Assembly (NCBI RefSeq): GCF_002025205.1
Contig: NZ_CP019947.1
Location: 3,262,001 to 3,326,000 of the forward strand
DNA: 64,000 nucleotides
Source: Pseudomonas sp. CC6-YY-74
GTDB lineage: Bacteria > Pseudomonadota > Gammaproteobacteria > Pseudomonadales > Pseudomonadaceae
Direction: 5' to 3'
Of the stretch, positions 10,801 through 23,387 are shown piece by piece. A program made the position numbers and the translations under genes. Numbering within the stretch: the first letter of the stretch is position 1; the number at the start of each line of letters is the position of its first letter. Under the pieces are notes generated by a model that searched no databases, was not told the DNA's origin, and was given only the letters and a program-made list of their open reading frames with translations.

Positions 10801-12258
10801 CGAGCCGACGGCTTCCTGACCCTGTTCGGCCAGCGGGCGCAGCACCTGGTCACGCTCCTCGAAGGTGACCTGGTACATCTTCATGTATTGCTTGAGCTGG
10901 TCGACGTCATAAAACGCCGAACCATGGTCGTTGTCTTCCATGGTCGCCTGGATACGCAAGGCGTTCTTGCGCAGCCACTGCTTGTAGGGGTGACGCGACT
11001 TCAGGCGGTTGTCGATATCGTCGGTGCCCAGCACCTGGCCGGTTTCGGTATCCACGGCGAGGATCTGCCCCGGACCGACACGACCCTTGGCGATCACGTC
11101 TTCGGGCTGGTAGTCCCACACGCCGATTTCCGAAGCCAGGGTGATATAACCATTGGTCGTGGTCACCCAGCGCGCCGGGCGCAGGCCGTTGCGGTCGAGC
11201 AGGCAGACGGCATAGCGGCCGTCGGTCAGCACCACGCCCGCCGGACCATCCCACGGCTCCATGTGCATGGAGTTGTACTCATAGAACGCGCGCAGATCGG
11301 CGTCCATGGTTTCGACGTTCTGCCAGGCTGGCGGAATGATCATGCGCACGCCGCGGAACAGGTCGATGCCGCCGGTGACCATCAGTTCGAGCATATTGTC
11401 CATGCTCGATGAATCGGAACCGACGCGGTTGACCAGCGGGCCAAGCTCTTCCAGATCGAAGATCTGGTCATTACTGAACTTGCTGCGCCGAGCCTGTGCC
11501 CAGTTGCGGTTACCGGTGATGGTGTTGATCTCGCCATTGTGGGCGAGGAAACGGAACGGTTGCGCCAGCGGCCACTTCGGCAGAGTGTTGGTCGAGAAGC
11601 GCTGGTGGAACACGCAAATAGCGGTCTGCAGACGCTCGTCACCCAGGTCCGGGTAGAACTGCTGCAGGTCGGCCGGCATCATCAGGCCTTTGTAGATAAT
11701 GGTCTTGTGCGAAAAGCTGCAGATGTAGTGATCGCTGTCCGCCGCATTGCTCGTCGACGAACGGCGGCGGGCGCTGAACAACTTGATCGCGAACTCCTGA
11801 TCGCTGAGCCCCTCGCCACCGATGAACACCTGCTCTATCTGCGGCAGACGATCCAGGGCCAGACGGCCGAGCACGCTGGTGTCGATTGGTACTTTGCGCC
11901 AGCCAACCAGGGTCAGCCCGGCAGCCAGAATCTCGCGCTGCATATTCTCGCGCGCGGCTTCAGCTTTTACCGGGTCCTGGTTGAAGAACACCATACCCAC
12001 GGCGTACTGCATCGGCAGTTCGACCGCGAAGTGCTGCAGGGCCATGGCACGCAGGAAGGCGTCAGGCTTCTGAATCAACAAACCACAACCATCACCCGTC
12101 TTGCCGTCGGCGTTGATCCCGCCGCGGTGGGTCATGCAGGTCAGCGCTTCAATAGCGGTCTGCAGCAGGTGATGGCTGGCCTCGCCCTGCATATGGGCGA
12201 TCAGGCCGAAGCCGCAGTTATCCTTGAACTCATCAGGACGGTACAAACCTGCTTTCAT
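7810..12258 (-). CDS. gltB: Glutamate synthase large subunit
   Basis: 1482 residues, full length. Converts glutamine plus 2-oxoglutarate to two glutamates. The start at 12258 ([19 protein letters not shown]) puts the catalytic Cys at position 15, where a short propeptide is removed so Cys becomes the N-terminal nucleophile of the class II glutaminase domain. The central FMN-binding synthase domain contains the Cys cluster of the [3Fe-4S] centre ([15 protein letters not shown]), and the C-terminal GXGXG beta-helix domain follows. The 5' extension to 12291 is just an open frame. The 273 bases upstream (12259-12531) hold no gene and must contain the promoter; I see no convincing hexamers there. 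Confidence 0.97.
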   Translation of the reverse strand: MKAGLYRPDEFKDNCGFGLIAHMQGEASHHLLQTAIEALTCMTHRGGINADGKTGDGCGLLIQKPDAFLRAMALQHFAVELPMQYAVGMVFFNQDPVKAEAARENMQREILAAGLTLVGWRKVPIDTSVLGRLALDRLPQIEQVFIGGEGLSDQEFAIKLFSARRRSSTSNAADSDHYICSFSHKTIIYKGLMMPADLQQFYPDLGDERLQTAICVFHQRFSTNTLPKWPLAQPFRFLAHNGEINTITGNRNWAQARRSKFSNDQIFDLEELGPLVNRVGSDSSSMDNMLELMVTGGIDLFRGVRMIIPPAWQNVETMDADLRAFYEYNSMHMEPWDGPAGVVLTDGRYAVCLLDRNGLRPARWVTTTNGYITLASEIGVWDYQPEDVIAKGRVGPGQILAVDTETGQVLGTDDIDNRLKSRHPYKQWLRKNALRIQATMEDNDHGSAFYDVDQLKQYMKMYQVTFEERDQVLRPLAEQGQEAVGSMGDDTPMAVLSQRVRSPYDYFRQQFAQVTNPPIDPLREAIVMSLEICLGAERNIFQESPEHATRVILSSPVISPAKWRTLMTLERPGFERQLIDMNYDESLGLEAAVRNMADQAEEAVRSGKVLLVLTDRNIGPGKLPAHAALVTGAVHHRLTEKGLRCDCNILVETATARDPHHYAVLLGFGASAVYPFLAYEVLGDLIRTGEVLGDLYEVFKYYRKGISKGLLKILSKMGISTVASYRGAQLFEAVGLADEVTELCFRGVASRIKGARFVDLEAEQKLLAAEAWNKRKPIQQGGLLKFVYGGEYHAYNPDVVSTLQVAVQQGSYEKYKEYSALVDTRPVSMIRDLLKLKLAEQPLNLDQVEPLESIFKRFDSAGISLGALSPEAHEAIAEAMNRLGARSNSGEGGEDPARYGTVRSSKIKQVATGRFGVTPEYLVNAEVLQIKVAQGAKPGEGGQLPGGKVNGLIARLRYAVPGVTLISPPPHHDIYSIEDLAQLIYDLKQVNPAALVSVKLVAEAGVGTIAAGVAKAYADLITISGYDGGTGASPLSSIKYAGAPWELGLAETHQTLRGNDLRGKVRVQTDGGLKTGLDVVKAAILGAESFGFGTAPMIALGCKYLRICHLNNCATGIATQNDKLRKDHFIGTVEMVMNFFTYVAEETREWLAKLGVRSLEELIGRTDLLEILPGETAKQNHLDLSPLLGSDHIPADKPQFCQVDRNPPFDKGLLAEKMVELAKPAIDAASGGEFALDICNCDRSIGARVSGEIARVHGNQGMNKAPITFRFKGTAGQSFGVWNAGGLNMYLEGDANDYVGKGMTAGKLVIVPPQGSPFKSQDSAIIGNTCLYGATGGKLFAAGTAGERFAVRNSGAHTVVEGTGDHCCEYMTGGFVCVLGKTGYNFGSGMTGGFAYVLDQDNSFYDRVNHELVEIQRINNESMEAYRSHLQRVLAEYVQETASEWGSNLLENLDDYLRKFWLVKPKAASLKSLLSSTRANPQ

Positions 12259-12531
12259 AGGGACTCTCACCAGGCTGCCTCTCAAAGGCAAATCACGTTC
12301 TAATTCAAATACTTACCGTGCGCGCAGGGCATAGTGCCAGCTTTGCGCAGGCAAAACGGAGGTCATTGTACATATCCACCAGGGTCGTCACAAATCGGCG
12401 TGACGACCCATCGCAAGCTTATGTCGCGAAAACGAAGGAACCGACCAGGCAGTCATGCTACCGACCTGCAAGTCACCGGATGCACATCGATGGCGCACGC
12501 CGGGCTGCCGCACGGCCAAACATAGCGCCGG

Positions 12532-14106
12532 TTAACGGGCCTGGGCGATTTCGTGCCTGATACTGGCATACGTCCGTGGCCACGGCTTGCCAGCCTGCAC
12601 CTTGCCCGGCAAGCTTTTCAAGGCGACCTGAGCCGCCTCGCGAGTGGCGAAACTACCGTAGGTCACGACATACAGCGGCTGACCTTGATGCTGCTTCTTG
12701 AAATAGTGGTACTGCGCCCCGTGCTCACGCACAAACGCCTGAGCACTGCCCTCTGTGCGCGCACCAAGTATTTGCAGGGTATAGCGCGAACCTGCCTGAG
12801 CCGCGTACCAATCATCCACCGCCGCAGTCTTCGCTGGCGCAGGTGCTACCGCCACTGGCTTCAACGCAGGCGCCACCACTGGCGCGGGCGGAACGGCCGG
12901 CGCAACTGGCACAGGCACAGGGGCCACCGGCACTGCAGGTGGCGCTGGGGGCACCGACGCAATTGGCGCCTCACGTTCATCCACCAGCACACCAACAGCA
13001 CTCGAACCAGCAACATCCGCGACATCAGCCTCCTCGACCCCGCTCAAGCCAGCAGCACGGGCCAAAGGCTCGCGCATAACCGGCTGAGACTCACCGACCA
13101 GGGGCAGCGGGACGGGCCGATTGCTACCCGCGAACTCTATTGCCGGTGCGCCGGCGCCAGCAGCCCCGGAAGCAGGAACAGTCGCATCAACAACAGGCTG
13201 CGCGACCCGATCAAGTGACAACTGCGTCGTTACCGGCATAGGCACCTCGCCATCCGAGCGGCCCTGCATCAACCAGGCCGCCAAGACCCCAAGCCCAACC
13301 ACCGCCAGCGCCAGCAGATGCTTGCGCGGCAAATTGAAGGCAAAGCCGGCGCGCTTGGCGGCACGGCGCTGAACCCGCATGGCCTCGATCAGGGAGTCAT
13401 GGGCAACCTGATTGATCGCCCCCGGCCAGCCCCCGGACTGTTCGTGAATGGTGGCGACCTGCTCATCCGATAACGCCCCGAGCTCTCGCCCGGCGCCCTC
13501 TAAGCGCTGAGCCAGGTACTCACGGGTTTCATCTTCGCTGTAAGGCTGCAATTCGATGGCATGAAAACACTCTTCACCATCGGCCAGCAGTTCAAGCCGC
13601 GCAATCAACTCAGGTTCGGCAAACAGGAAAACATGCGGCCGCCCCTCGCTGCTTCCAGCCGCTAGAGCCAGCAAGCTGGCGAGCGCTCCATCACTCAACT
13701 GCTCCGCATCGTCGACCAGCAAATAGACGTCCTGCCCGGTCAAGGCCAACTGGCCGACCTGCGCCAGAATCGCCTGCGACTCTGCCTGCTGCACCTGCAA
13801 GCCCTGGGCTACCTGGCGCAGAATGCCCGCCGTATCGGCTGCGCCTTGGGCGGAAACAACCACGCTATGCACAGCCTGCTTGTTGGTGCTGGCCACCAGC
13901 GCCTGGCGCAGCAGGGTCTTGCCGCTCCCCAGAGGACCGCAGACCAACAGCAGCAACTGGCTGTAACGAGCAAGGTGATGCAACTGGCCCAAGACCGGCT
14001 TGCGCTGGGCCGGAAAAAACTTGAACCCCGGCACACGCGCCGCAAAGGGATCGTGGCTGAACTTGTAGTGATCGAGAAAAGCTTCGTCAGCATGCAAACT
14101 GGTCAT
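12532..14106 (-). CDS. AAA ATPase with C-terminal SPOR domain (DamX-like)
   Basis: 524 residues from the ATG at 14106; a TTG seven codons upstream overlaps the aroB stop and is less likely. The N-terminal ExeA/DamX-like ATPase domain has Walker A GPLGSGKT (57-64) and a Walker B-like YLLVDDAEQL. A single membrane helix (about 262-280, LLALAVVGLGVLAAWL) follows, then a Pro/Ala/Val-rich linker (about 380-430) and a SPOR domain (about 445-520) that binds denuded peptidoglycan at division septa. It sits 10 bases after aroB, as damX does in enterobacteria. It is likely a cell-division accessory protein with a cytoplasmic ATPase and a periplasmic SPOR domain. Confidence 0.85.
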   Translation of the reverse strand: MTSLHADEAFLDHYKFSHDPFAARVPGFKFFPAQRKPVLGQLHHLARYSQLLLLVCGPLGSGKTLLRQALVASTNKQAVHSVVVSAQGAADTAGILRQVAQGLQVQQAESQAILAQVGQLALTGQDVYLLVDDAEQLSDGALASLLALAAGSSEGRPHVFLFAEPELIARLELLADGEECFHAIELQPYSEDETREYLAQRLEGAGRELGALSDEQVATIHEQSGGWPGAINQVAHDSLIEAMRVQRRAAKRAGFAFNLPRKHLLALAVVGLGVLAAWLMQGRSDGEVPMPVTTQLSLDRVAQPVVDATVPASGAAGAGAPAIEFAGSNRPVPLPLVGESQPVMREPLARAAGLSGVEEADVADVAGSSAVGVLVDEREAPIASVPPAPPAVPVAPVPVPVAPAVPPAPVVAPALKPVAVAPAPAKTAAVDDWYAAQAGSRYTLQILGARTEGSAQAFVREHGAQYHYFKKQHQGQPLYVVTYGSFATREAAQVALKSLPGKVQAGKPWPRTYASIRHEIAQAR

Positions 14107-14116
14107 GGGACACTCA

Positions 14117-15220
14117 TTAATGTTCAAGCTGATCCACCAGCGCGGCGTAATCTACGCTCAGCGTGGCATTCAAAATTTCGCGAGGGAAATCACCGGTAAC
14201 CACGGCCTCGCCGATGTGACGCAATAACACCAGTCGCAACTGACCATCCAGCACCTTTTTATCAACCGCCATGTGCGCCAGAAACTGTTCGGCCGTCATG
14301 TCTTGCGGCGGCACAACGGGCAAGCCTGCCGCCTGAAACAGGCGAATACCCCGATTGCGCTCGGCCAGTGAAATCCAACCCAAGCGTTGCGACATCTCCA
14401 ACGCCATGACCGTGCCCGCGGCTACCGCCTCGCCGTGCAGCCAAACACCATAGCCTTGCTGCGTCTCTATGGCATGCCCGAAGGTATGCCCCAGGTTGAG
14501 CGTGGCCCGCAGCCCCGCCTCCCGCTCATCCGCACCGACAATCCGCGCCTTGGCCGCACAGGAGCGTTCGATCGCCGCAGTCAGCGCCTCCTGATCGAGC
14601 GCCCGCAGTGCAGGCATGTGCTGCTCGAGCCAGGAGAGAAAAGGCTCGTCACAGATCAAGCCATACTTGATCACCTCGGCCAGACCCGCCGACAGCTCGC
14701 GCGCTGGTAAAGTGGCCAGACTGGCCGTATCGATCAAGACTGCTTGCGGCTGATAGAACGCCCCAACCATGTTTTTCCCGAGCGGGTGGTTGATGCCGGT
14801 CTTGCCACCCACCGAGGAATCGACCTGGGACAGCAACGTGGTCGGGATCTGGATGAAATTGACCCCCCGCTGATAACAGGCCGCAGCAAAACCGGCCATA
14901 TCGCCGACAACCCCACCGCCCAGCGCAATCACGGTCGTATGCCGATCGTGTCGTGCGCCGAGCAGACCATCGAAAATTTGCTGCAAAGTCTCCCAGGTTT
15001 TGAACGCCTCGCCATCCGGCAAGACAATCGCGGTCACTGTATAACCGGCAAGTGCAGCCCTGAGTGCAGCCAGGTAGAGCGGTGCGACTGTCTCATTGGT
15101 GACGATGGCCACCTGCCGGCCAATGATATACGGCGCCAGCAGATCCGCGCGGCGCAATAGATCGGCACCGATATAGATGGGATAACTGCGTTCACCGAGA
15201 TCGACCTGAAGAATTTGCAT
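14117..15220 (-). CDS. aroB: 3-dehydroquinate synthase
   Basis: 367 residues, normal length. NAD- and metal-dependent conversion of DAHP to 3-dehydroquinate, step two of the shikimate pathway. Family motifs include [19 protein letters not shown] with the NAD-contacting glycines, [19 protein letters not shown], and metal-ligand histidines in [11 protein letters not shown] and [10 protein letters not shown]. It lies 51 bases downstream of aroK on the same strand; the two shikimate genes are presumably co-transcribed with the pil operon upstream. Confidence 0.97.
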   Translation of the reverse strand: MQILQVDLGERSYPIYIGADLLRRADLLAPYIIGRQVAIVTNETVAPLYLAALRAALAGYTVTAIVLPDGEAFKTWETLQQIFDGLLGARHDRHTTVIALGGGVVGDMAGFAAACYQRGVNFIQIPTTLLSQVDSSVGGKTGINHPLGKNMVGAFYQPQAVLIDTASLATLPARELSAGLAEVIKYGLICDEPFLSWLEQHMPALRALDQEALTAAIERSCAAKARIVGADEREAGLRATLNLGHTFGHAIETQQGYGVWLHGEAVAAGTVMALEMSQRLGWISLAERNRGIRLFQAAGLPVVPPQDMTAEQFLAHMAVDKKVLDGQLRLVLLRHIGEAVVTGDFPREILNATLSVDYAALVDQLEH

Positions 15221-15271
15221 GGAGCCCCCGATGTAAAAAGGGCTCTAGAATAGCGCAGTTCAGCCTGCGCT

Positions 15272-15790
15272 TTAACGGGGAGAAAGCTCTTCGATGCGCT
15301 CCAAGATTTCTTGCACAACCAAACGCGGCGGGCGCTCGTCGGTTTGCACGATCACATCGGCAATTTCGCGATACAGCGGATCGCGAATCGCCAACAAATC
15401 ACTGAGCACTTTTCCCGGGTCGGCAGCACGCAACAATGGACGATTACGGTCACGCGAGGTGCGATCGAGCTGCTGCTCGACCGAGGCATACAGATACACC
15501 ACTCGACCGCCACGCCTCAATGCTGCACGGTTGTCTGGATGCAGCACCGCACCACCACCAGTGGCCAGCACCAGGCCGTCCAGCTCGCAGAGTTCTGCAA
15601 TCACCGCCCGCTCGCGCTCGCGAAACCCCTGCTCACCCTCGACATCGAAGATCCATGGAATATCGGCGCCGCTGCGCTGTTCTATCTCCTTGTCGGAGTC
15701 TTTGAATAGCAACCGCAACTCTTTGGCCAGCAACCGCCCGATGGTGCTTTTACCAGCGCCCATCGGGCCAACAAGAATAACATTACGCAT
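15272..15790 (-). CDS. aroK: Shikimate kinase
   Basis: 172 residues. ATP-dependent phosphorylation of shikimate at the 3-hydroxyl. The P-loop GPMGAGKS lies at residues 8-15, followed by the shikimate-binding DSDKEIE and the GGGAV motif. I chose the ATG at 15790, five bases after the pilQ stop, over an in-frame TTG at 15799 that would overlap pilQ. Gene order pilQ-aroK-aroB is standard in pseudomonads. Confidence 0.96.
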   Translation of the reverse strand: MRNVILVGPMGAGKSTIGRLLAKELRLLFKDSDKEIEQRSGADIPWIFDVEGEQGFRERERAVIAELCELDGLVLATGGGAVLHPDNRAALRRGGRVVYLYASVEQQLDRTSRDRNRPLLRAADPGKVLSDLLAIRDPLYREIADVIVQTDERPPRLVVQEILERIEELSPR

Positions 15791-15795
15791 ATATT

Positions 15796-17961
15796 TCAAC
15801 GAGATACCGCTACAGCCTGAGTGTTCATGATGCGCGGAGTGAGGAAAATCAACAGTTCCGATTTGCTATCTTTGACCAGGTCGCGCCTGAACAGGACACC
15901 CAAGTACGGAATATCGCCAAGGAACGGAACTTTGTCTACCGACTTGCTCTGGGTGTTGGTAAACACGCCACCTATGACAATAGTTTCACCGTCAGCAACC
16001 AGAACTTTGGCATTCACCTCATTCTTATTAATCGCAGGGACCCCACCACTCGCAGCCGCATTAGAGAAATCCGGTGCATCCTTGGTGACCTTGACCTCCA
16101 TGATGATGCGATTATCCGGCGTAATCTGCGGCGTCACTTCCAACGAAAGCGCGGCTTCCTTGAAAGAGGTGCTCGTAGCACCACTTGAGCTCGCTTCCTG
16201 ATAGGGAACCTCAGAACCCTTCAATATTTTTGCCGTCTCTTTATCCGAGGTCACAACTTTTGGCTGAGAAATAACCTCACCGTTGCCGGTTTTCTCCATG
16301 GCGCTTAACTGGAGATCAAGAAGAACGTTGTTGGTAACAAAACCTATACCAATACCCGTCGTAGCGCCGGCAGCACCTAAGTCAACAAAAGGGGTATTTA
16401 ATGGCGTTTCGCGAATACCGGGAAAACGCCCAACTTGCCCCACGTCACCATCCTCGACCCCGAGGTTTCCATCCTTGCCCCAAGCATTCCATTTGTCACC
16501 AGACCAGAAATTACCTCCCCAACGAACACCCAGTGACTTGTCGAAGTCGACATTGGCCTCGACGATCCGCGCCTCCACCATCACCTGACGCACCGGAATA
16601 TCGAGTTGAGCGACGATCCGGCGCAACTCATCCAGACGACCCTGAGTCTGATAAGCAATGATGCTGTTGGTTCTGTCGTCGACCGTTATCGAGCCGCGTT
16701 CATCTACAGAGCCCTCTGCGCTGGTGACCGACTGGAACAACTTGGCCATGTCGCTGGCCTTGGCATAGTTCACTTGAATCAGCTCGCGCCGCAGTGGCGC
16801 CAACTCTGCAATCTGTTTCTGCGACTCGAGTTCCTGACGCTCGCGCGCGGCAATCTCATCCGCCGGAGCCACCAACAGCACATTGCCCACCTTGCGCTTG
16901 TCCAGGCCTTTGGTTTTCAGCACCAGATCCAGCGCCTGATCCCAAGGCACATTCTGCAAGCGCAAGGTAATGTTGCCCCGTACTGTATCGCTGGCCACCA
17001 GGTTCAGATCGGTGAAGTCCGCGATCAACTGCAGTACTGAGCGAACATCGATGTCCTGGAAATTTAAGGACAACTTCTCGCCACTATAAGCAAACCGCTC
17101 GCTTTTACGCGTTTCAACTTCATCCTGGGTCAACGGCTTGATGCTGAGCGTGAGCTTATTGTCGGTTTGATATGCCAGATAATCATAGAAACCTGTCGGC
17201 TCGATCACGATACTCGCTTTGTCAGCCGAGCCCGTGGCGCTGACGAACTGTACTGGCGTAGCGAAATCCTTGACGTCCAGGCGAACGCGTAGCGCCTCAG
17301 GCAATTGAGTCTTGGCGAAGTCCAGGCGAATCTTGCCACCCTGCTCTTGAATATCAGGGCTTACCGAAGCATCCGACAGGGTAATCACAACATTACCCTC
17401 GCCTTGCTCGCCCCGCTGGAAATCAATATTGCTAATAGCCTTGCCATGTGCGGCATAGCTCTTTACCGGCGCAGCGGTACTGACAACTGCCGCTGCAGCC
17501 GCCGGCCGCACTGACGCTGAGCCGGACGCCCCTTCACCAACCACAACATAAAGGTTGTTGCCATCGGCCCGCGTATTGTAGGGAGCCAAGCTGGTCAGAT
17601 TGATGATCAACCGGGTCCGGTCCTTGGCTTCGACCACGGTGACACTGCGCGCGTTACCCACGCCCAGCTCTCGGTTCTTCGTACCCAATTTGCTGGAAAC
17701 ACCCGGGAAATCCAGGGCAATCCGCGCCGGCTGCTCTATCGTATAGCCGCGCGGAGCAAGCACCGGCTCATCGAACGTCAACTTCAATTCGACGCGATCA
17801 CCTGGCAACGCAGAAACATCAAGCGCCTGCAGGTCAGCGGCCAACAAGGCCGGCGATAGCAACAACGCTAATAGAGAGATACCTAGATGCGATAAGGGGC
17901 TATTCATTCTTGGGTTCCGTTGGGCAGACCGGTTATTTTTTTTCATAATCATTCCGCTCAT
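15796..17961 (-). CDS. pilQ: Type IV pilus secretin PilQ
   Basis: 721 residues. Forms the outer-membrane ring through which the type IV pilus is extruded. It has an N-terminal signal peptide ([19 protein letters not shown]), two AMIN-like peptidoglycan-binding repeats (about 45-260), an STN/N0 domain near 300, N1 domain, and the secretin core (about 470-715) with the conserved [14 protein letters not shown] segment. The ATG at 17961 immediately follows the pilP stop and has AAGGAG in front, so I use it. A second ATG at 17907 matches where other Pseudomonas PilQ proteins begin and would give a more ordinary signal peptide. Confidence 0.96.
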   Translation of the reverse strand: MSGMIMKKNNRSAQRNPRMNSPLSHLGISLLALLLSPALLAADLQALDVSALPGDRVELKLTFDEPVLAPRGYTIEQPARIALDFPGVSSKLGTKNRELGVGNARSVTVVEAKDRTRLIINLTSLAPYNTRADGNNLYVVVGEGASGSASVRPAAAAAVVSTAAPVKSYAAHGKAISNIDFQRGEQGEGNVVITLSDASVSPDIQEQGGKIRLDFAKTQLPEALRVRLDVKDFATPVQFVSATGSADKASIVIEPTGFYDYLAYQTDNKLTLSIKPLTQDEVETRKSERFAYSGEKLSLNFQDIDVRSVLQLIADFTDLNLVASDTVRGNITLRLQNVPWDQALDLVLKTKGLDKRKVGNVLLVAPADEIAARERQELESQKQIAELAPLRRELIQVNYAKASDMAKLFQSVTSAEGSVDERGSITVDDRTNSIIAYQTQGRLDELRRIVAQLDIPVRQVMVEARIVEANVDFDKSLGVRWGGNFWSGDKWNAWGKDGNLGVEDGDVGQVGRFPGIRETPLNTPFVDLGAAGATTGIGIGFVTNNVLLDLQLSAMEKTGNGEVISQPKVVTSDKETAKILKGSEVPYQEASSSGATSTSFKEAALSLEVTPQITPDNRIIMEVKVTKDAPDFSNAAASGGVPAINKNEVNAKVLVADGETIVIGGVFTNTQSKSVDKVPFLGDIPYLGVLFRRDLVKDSKSELLIFLTPRIMNTQAVAVSR

Positions 17962-18489
17962 TCAAGAGCGCTCCTTGAGGGAGAGACTGCGCGGTCGCTC
18001 GAGCCAGCCACCTTCACCGTCTGGAACGATCTCGATCACATCGATTTTTGCTTCATCTATCGCCAGGATGCGGCCGTAATTTCGGCCCAAATAATCCCCC
18101 ACCTTGACGCGATGAACCCCTCCCGCCCCGTTCACCAAAGCAAACACATCGGTTGCATTGGCAAGCGTACCGACCATTTCGAAGACCTCGATATTGAAAC
18201 TCTCGAGGAACTGCTTGACCCGCGATTCATCCGGTTTAACTTCCTGCGAGCCCTTTTGACGGCGCACCATGTCGATTTTGACCGGCGGTTGGAACGGACT
18301 GCGCAGAGAAGAAGCCCCATATGTGAACGCTTCATAGGGTTGAAATTTTGGCAAAGGCTCGATCGAGCCTTTCGGTCTGGCGCGAACCTCATCCAAGAAT
18401 GACTGCAGATCGGAAAAATCGCCCCCCGAGCCACACCCCTGCAAAAACGACAACAAACAGACAGATACAGCCAAACGAAGAATCTTCAT
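17962..18489 (-). CDS. pilP: Type IV pilus lipoprotein PilP
   Basis: 175 residues. Inner-membrane lipoprotein that links the PilNO complex to the PilQ secretin. Signal peptide with lipobox FLQGC, so Cys19 would be lipidated. A disordered stretch follows, then the C-terminal beta domain (about 95-170) that contacts PilQ. The start overlaps the pilO stop by four bases (ATGA), and its stop touches pilQ. Confidence 0.95.
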   Translation of the reverse strand: MKILRLAVSVCLLSFLQGCGSGGDFSDLQSFLDEVRARPKGSIEPLPKFQPYEAFTYGASSLRSPFQPPVKIDMVRRQKGSQEVKPDESRVKQFLESFNIEVFEMVGTLANATDVFALVNGAGGVHRVKVGDYLGRNYGRILAIDEAKIDVIEIVPDGEGGWLERPRSLSLKERS

Positions 18490-19109
18490 TTATCCATCCC
18501 TTTATCGTTATAACGATATGTCTTCGCCATAACACTCATTCGAATGACAGAAGCGCTCTCCGTGCTAACCGGTTTAGTGTCGAAATCATGCAGCGTCACA
18601 ATTCGCGGAAGGCTGGCGACACCACTGACAAAGGTCGCCAAGTCATGGTAACTACCCACCACAACCACCTGGATAGGTAGCTCTATATAAAATGGCTGCG
18701 TCACCTCGGGAAGCAACTTGATCTCTTCGAACTCAAGGCCGCTACCCAGACCAGTACGAGTAATGTCCTCCAGCAGTCCAGGCACCTCGGTATCGCTTGG
18801 CAGTTGGCGCAACAGAGTCCCGAAGGAAATTTCCATCTCCTTCATCTGCTCCTTATAGGCCTCCAGATTTGCAGCCTGGAAAGCCTTGCTGGAAAATTGC
18901 TGCTTGAGAGCTTGCTCCTCCCCCTGCGACCGCTCTAGGCTGGCCTGTAAATCCTTCAGATGGAAGTTATAACCAAGCGCCAGCATTACCACGAAAAATA
19001 AAACAAAAACGATGCCTTTGATAACAGCTGGCCATGAACCGATATTATTCAGTTCAAGATTACTGAGTTCAATCTTGCGCAAATTCTCGATGGATTCAGC
19101 CAGGCTCAT
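18486..19109 (-). CDS. pilO: Type IV pilus alignment protein PilO
   Basis: 207 residues: a short cytoplasmic N terminus, one membrane helix (about 28-47, VIKGIVFVLFFVVMLALGYN), a coiled coil (about 48-90), and a periplasmic ferredoxin-like domain. It pairs with PilN in the inner membrane and positions PilP/PilQ over the pilus motor. It overlaps pilN and pilP by four bases on either side, so these genes are translationally coupled. Confidence 0.95.
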   Translation of the reverse strand: MSLAESIENLRKIELSNLELNNIGSWPAVIKGIVFVLFFVVMLALGYNFHLKDLQASLERSQGEEQALKQQFSSKAFQAANLEAYKEQMKEMEISFGTLLRQLPSDTEVPGLLEDITRTGLGSGLEFEEIKLLPEVTQPFYIELPIQVVVVGSYHDLATFVSGVASLPRIVTLHDFDTKPVSTESASVIRMSVMAKTYRYNDKGMDK

Positions 19110-19680
19110 TTCTCATCACCTTCTACCGGCTCAACGCCAGGCTGCGTTTGCTTAACCGTCAGCTGGAACACATTGGCCTGATCCAGAGCACCTGCGGTGG
19201 TGGCTTTGACCTGCGTCAAGTTAGGCGCATGCAGCCAATCGGACGCATCCAGATTACGCATCAAATTCGACACCCGGTTGTTCGACTCAGCCGCCCCGAC
19301 AATTGCAATATTCTTGCCTGTCATTTTGACGCTGGTGAAATACACGCCATCCGGCAAGGTCCGCACCAACTGGTCGAATACTCGCCCGATGATCGGCCTA
19401 TTGCCCTGCAAGTCCTGAATGATTTTCATGCGCTCCAGTAATTGCTGGCGTCGCGTCTTCAGTTCGCTAATCTCCTTGATGCGGGCATCCAGCACTGCAA
19501 TTTCTTTGCGCACGAACTGGTTGCGTGCATTTTGCTGCTCGATTGCACCGCTCAGATACTGATCACCAAGGAACACCGTACCGGCAGCGACCACCACGAC
19601 ACCGACGAGCGTCACCAGAAAGCGCTGCTTGCGCTCCTCGCGTAACTGCTCGCGCCATGGAAGAAGGTTAATCCGCGCCA

Positions 19681-19681
<1 letters not shown>
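19106..19681 (-). CDS. pilN: Type IV pilus assembly protein PilN
   Basis: 191 residues. The N-terminal cytoplasmic INLLPWRE motif is the segment known to dock into the groove of PilM. One membrane helix follows (about 22-42), then a coiled coil and a periplasmic ferredoxin-like domain that heterodimerises with PilO. The start touches the pilM stop at 19681. Confidence 0.95.
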
Positions 19682-20929
<1,248 letters not shown>

Positions 20930-23356
20930 ATGCGTTTGCTGAAATTCATCTGTTGGTCTGGTGTCGCCACTTTTTGTGCGTTGTTACTCAGTTTCAGTGG
21001 CGCTTTTCTCTATCTCAGCCCAAGCCTGCCGTCCATTGAAACGTTGCGCAGCATCCAGTTGCAGATCCCTCTGCGGGTATACAGCAGCGACGCCAAGCTG
21101 ATCGCGGAATTTGGCGAAATGCGCCGTTCGCCGATCAAATTCGAGGACATCCCACCTGATTTCATCGGCGCCCTGCTTGCCGCGGAAGATGACAACTTTG
21201 CGAACCATTATGGCGTCGACCTTACCAGCTTGATGCGCGCTGCCACGCAAATATTAAAAAGCGGACACATCCAGAGTGGCGGCAGCACCATCACCATGCA
21301 GGTGGCGAAGAATTACTTCCTGTCCAGTGAAAGAAGCTTCTCACGCAAAATCAATGAGATCCTCCTTGCGCTGCAGATCGAGCGTGAATTGAGCAAGGAT
21401 GAAATCCTCGAACTCTATGTCAACAAGATCTACCTCGGCCACCGCGCTTACGGAATCGAAGCCGCCGCTCAAGTCTATTACGGCAAATCGATCAAAGAGC
21501 TCAGCCTCGCCCAACTGGCGATGATTGCAGGCCTGCCGAAAGCGCCCTCACGCTACAATCCTCTTGCCAACCCCAGCCGCGCCAAAGAACGCCGCGACTG
21601 GATCCTCGGACGCATGCACATGCTTGGCCGGATCGACCAGCAGAGCTATGAAACCGCACTGGCCGAGCCTGGCGACGCCAGCCTCCACGCCTCTGACCCC
21701 GAAGTCACGGCCCCCTATGTAGCGGAAATGGTTCGCGCGGAAATGGTCGGCCGCTATGGCAGCGAGGCTTACACCCAAGGTTTCAGCGTCACTACCACCG
21801 TCCCAAGCGACTTGCAGAACACGGCCAACGCGGCCGTTCGCGAAGGCTTGATCGCCTACGATCAGCGCCATGGCTATCGCGGCCCGATCCGCCGCCTGCC
21901 CGACATGGGCAAAGCAGACTGGCTGAGCGAGTTGGCCAAACGACGCACGTTGGGCGACCTAGAACCCGCAATTGTCAGCCAAATCGAAAAAAGCGGCATT
22001 CTCGTCCTGCTGCGCAGCGGCGAGGAAGAGGCGGTCGCCTGGGACAGCATGAAATGGGCACGCCCCTTCCTTAACACCAACAGTCTCGGCCCTCGCCCGC
22101 AGCAACCAGGCGATGTCACCCAGGTTGGCGATCTAATTCGCGTGCAACGCCAGAACGATGGCAGTTTGCGCTTCGTCCAGTTGCCGCAGGCGCAGAGCGC
22201 GCTGGTTTCACTTGATCCGCACAACGGCGCGATCCGCGCGCTGGTCGGCGGTTTCTCATTCGAGCAAAGCAAATACAACCGTGCCGCGCAAGCCAAGCGT
22301 CAGCCGGGCTCCAGCTTCAAACCCTTTATCTACAGCGCCGCACTGGACCGTGGCTTCACCGCCGCGAGCCTGGTGAACGATGCGCCGATCGTGTTTGTCG
22401 ACGAGTACCTCGACCAGGGCTGGCGACCGAAAAACGACAACAACACCTTCCTCGGCCCTATTCGCCTGCGCGAGGCCCTTTATAAGTCACGCAATCTGGT
22501 GTCGATTCGCCTGCTGCAAGCTATCGGCATCGACTACGCCCTGGACTACGTCAGCCGCTTTGGCTTCGACAAACAGGACCTCCCGCGCAACTTGTCCCTG
22601 GCGCTTGGCACAGCCAACCTGACGCCACTGGAAGTTGCTCGCGGCTGGTCCACGTTTGCCAACGGCGGTTACAAAACCCAGCCCTACCTGATCGAGCGCA
22701 TTGACGGCCGTTACGGCGAACCGCTGTTTATCGCCAACCCCGCAAGCACCCCAAACGCGGTAACCGCCGCTGTAGTCGACCCAGTAGCCACTACCGACAA
22801 CTCCGAGCAGACGCCTGAGCAAGCGCTGGTTGCGAACGAGCCTGTTGCCGCAGAGCGCATCATCGACGAACGCACCGCCTTTATCATGACCAGCATGCTG
22901 CAAGACGTGATCAAGCGCGGCACCGGCCGCAGAGCCCTGGCCCTGGGCCGCAATGATCTGGCCGGAAAAACCGGCACGACCAACGAGTCCAAAGACAGCT
23001 GGTTCTCCGGCTACAACGCCGATTATGTGACTACCGTCTGGGCCGGCTTCGATCAACCGGAAAGCCTCGGCAGGCATGAATACGGCGGCACCATCGCCCT
23101 GCCGATCTGGATGAGCTACATGGGCAGCGCTCTCCAAGATCACCCCAGCCATGCACCTGCGGAACCCAAAGGCCTGCTGACCCTGCGCATTGATCCCTAT
23201 AGCGGCCGTGCAGCCACGCCTGGCACCGCTGACGCCTTCTTCGAGCTGTTCAAGAGCGAAGACTCGCCACCCCCTATGAGCGAGTTGGACCCAGGCATTC
23301 GCGCGCCGGGCAGCCCACTGCCAGCTGACGAATCGGCACCGATCGACTTGTTCTAG
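20930..23356 (+). CDS. ponA: Penicillin-binding protein 1A
   Basis: 808 residues, class A bifunctional PBP anchored in the inner membrane. An N-terminal membrane helix (about 5-30) precedes a GT51 glycosyltransferase domain with the catalytic-Glu motif AAEDDNFANHYG and GGSTITMQVAKN. An OB-like insert and a transpeptidase domain follow with SxxK in PGSSFKPF, SxN in SRNL and KTGTT. It polymerises glycan strands and cross-links peptides. I chose the ATG at 20930 over a TTG one codon upstream. It diverges from pilM, the usual arrangement in Pseudomonas. Confidence 0.97.
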   Translation: MRLLKFICWSGVATFCALLLSFSGAFLYLSPSLPSIETLRSIQLQIPLRVYSSDAKLIAEFGEMRRSPIKFEDIPPDFIGALLAAEDDNFANHYGVDLTSLMRAATQILKSGHIQSGGSTITMQVAKNYFLSSERSFSRKINEILLALQIERELSKDEILELYVNKIYLGHRAYGIEAAAQVYYGKSIKELSLAQLAMIAGLPKAPSRYNPLANPSRAKERRDWILGRMHMLGRIDQQSYETALAEPGDASLHASDPEVTAPYVAEMVRAEMVGRYGSEAYTQGFSVTTTVPSDLQNTANAAVREGLIAYDQRHGYRGPIRRLPDMGKADWLSELAKRRTLGDLEPAIVSQIEKSGILVLLRSGEEEAVAWDSMKWARPFLNTNSLGPRPQQPGDVTQVGDLIRVQRQNDGSLRFVQLPQAQSALVSLDPHNGAIRALVGGFSFEQSKYNRAAQAKRQPGSSFKPFIYSAALDRGFTAASLVNDAPIVFVDEYLDQGWRPKNDNNTFLGPIRLREALYKSRNLVSIRLLQAIGIDYALDYVSRFGFDKQDLPRNLSLALGTANLTPLEVARGWSTFANGGYKTQPYLIERIDGRYGEPLFIANPASTPNAVTAAVVDPVATTDNSEQTPEQALVANEPVAAERIIDERTAFIMTSMLQDVIKRGTGRRALALGRNDLAGKTGTTNESKDSWFSGYNADYVTTVWAGFDQPESLGRHEYGGTIALPIWMSYMGSALQDHPSHAPAEPKGLLTLRIDPYSGRAATPGTADAFFELFKSEDSPPPMSELDPGIRAPGSPLPADESAPIDLF

Positions 23357-23387
23357 AGCAAGAGAGGCGACGGCAAGCTGCAAGGAA

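Noticed and set aside
12330-12360. Sigma-54 site before gltB on the minus strand (TGGCAC..CTGCG)
   Set aside because: Spacing is eleven bases, outside the strict rule.
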